Part shown: one piece after another, positions 45,905 through 46,475 of the stretch
Layout: the number at the start of each line of letters is the position of its first letter
How positions within the stretch are numbered: position 1 is the stretch's first letter
Source: a bacterium
GTDB lineage: Bacteria > Actinomycetota > Acidimicrobiia > Acidimicrobiales > Ilumatobacteraceae
Length of the DNA: 46,475 bases
Reading direction: 5' to 3'
Assembly: GCA_013205145.1 (NCBI GenBank)
Contig: JABMMV010000219.1
Location: 1 to 46,475 of the forward strand
Notes under the pieces: generated by a model
Seen by the model: only the letters and a program-made list of their open reading frames with translations
Database searches by the model: none
What the model was told of the DNA's origin: nothing
Position numbers and translations under genes: made by a program

Positions 45905-46475
45905 TTACGATGCGCGAAATGCAGCTGTTGCGTTTGCGCGAATTTCGCTGACTGCTGCTTGTAATCCATCTGGATGCTTAAACAATGCGCTACCCGCAAT
46001 GAGCACATTTGCTCCGGCGCTTGCTGCGCCTGCAACGGTGGTGGCAGAAATGCCGCCGTCAACTTCAAGATGCACTGCATCGCTTAAGCCTGCAGACTCA
46101 ATCATGTTTCGCACTTCACGAATTTTTGGCTCCATTGTTGAGATGTAGCTCTGCCCACCGAAACCAGGGTTCACGGTCATTACCAACACCATGTCGACAA
46201 GGTCGAGAATGTTTTCAATGGCGCTTGCTGGCGTAGCGGGGTTAAGTGCAACACCAGCGGTGGCGCCCAGGTTGCGAATGTTGGCCAACGTGCGGTGTAA
46301 GTGAGTGCAGGCTTCGGCGTGAACAATGAGGCGTGAGCATCCGGCCTTCACATATTGCTCTGCCATTACATCGGGTGTGAGCACCATGAGGTGAGCTTCG
46401 AAAGGAACGCTGCAGTGCTTGCGCGCTGCGGCAATAACGTCGGGACCAAACGTAAGATTCGGCACAAACTGGCCA
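45905..46475 (-). CDS. rpe: Ribulose-phosphate 3-epimerase (N-terminus truncated by window edge)
   Basis: PFEAHLMVLTPDVMAEQYVKAGCSRLIVHAEA, MVLVMTVNPGFGGQSYI, LEVDGGISATTVAGAASAGANVLIAGSALF. Confidence 0.95.
   Translation of the reverse strand, partial: GQFVPNLTFGPDVIAAARKHCSVPFEAHLMVLTPDVMAEQYVKAGCSRLIVHAEACTHLHRTLANIRNLGATAGVALNPATPASAIENILDLVDMVLVMTVNPGFGGQSYISTMEPKIREVRNMIESAGLSDAVHLEVDGGISATTVAGAASAGANVLIAGSALFKHPDGLQAAVSEIRANATAAFRAS

Noticed and set aside
1-46475. tRNA/rRNA genes, CRISPR arrays, transposases, phage or toxin-antitoxin genes
   Set aside because: None recognised by eye. A tRNAscan, Infernal/Rfam and CRISPR-finder run would be needed to exclude small ncRNAs.

Overview
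This 46.5 kb window looks like chromosomal DNA from an actinobacterium. Gene content and order suggest an Acidimicrobiia-like lineage, but that is an inference. It is densely coding, and most of it is a conserved housekeeping block: recG, rsmD, coaD, sepIVA-like, DUF177, rpmF, plsX, acpP, rnc, mutM, smc, ftsY, ffh, rpsP, khpA, rimM, trmD, rplS, DUF2469 and yraN. Other core genes are an ettA-type ABC-F gene, a fused E2-E1 2-oxoglutarate dehydrogenase (kgd), xth, a UvrD2-like helicase with an HRDC tail, GTP-type pckG, rpmB, a fakA-like DAK gene and the 5' part of rpe. I saw no CRISPR array, tRNA, rRNA, prophage or transposon. The observations most worth a second look are: (1) a cupredoxin-type lipoprotein gene interrupted by one in-frame TAA, which the ORF track shows only in part; (2) a predicted NYN (Zc3h12a-like) RNase fused to an S1 domain and a histone-H1-like Lys/Ala tail; (3) a lipoprotein between ftsY and ffh with an I78-inhibitor-like C-terminus; (4) a compact SepIVA-like coiled-coil protein; (5) a degenerate cold-shock-fold protein directly downstream of rpmB; (6) a 21-bp perfect inverted-repeat terminator after pckG; and (7) a yraN gene with no canonical start outside a ~100 bp out-of-frame overlap with the DUF2469 gene. 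I did not find a clearly novel multi-gene defence or metabolic system. The NYN-S1-H1 fusion is the best candidate for undescribed biology.
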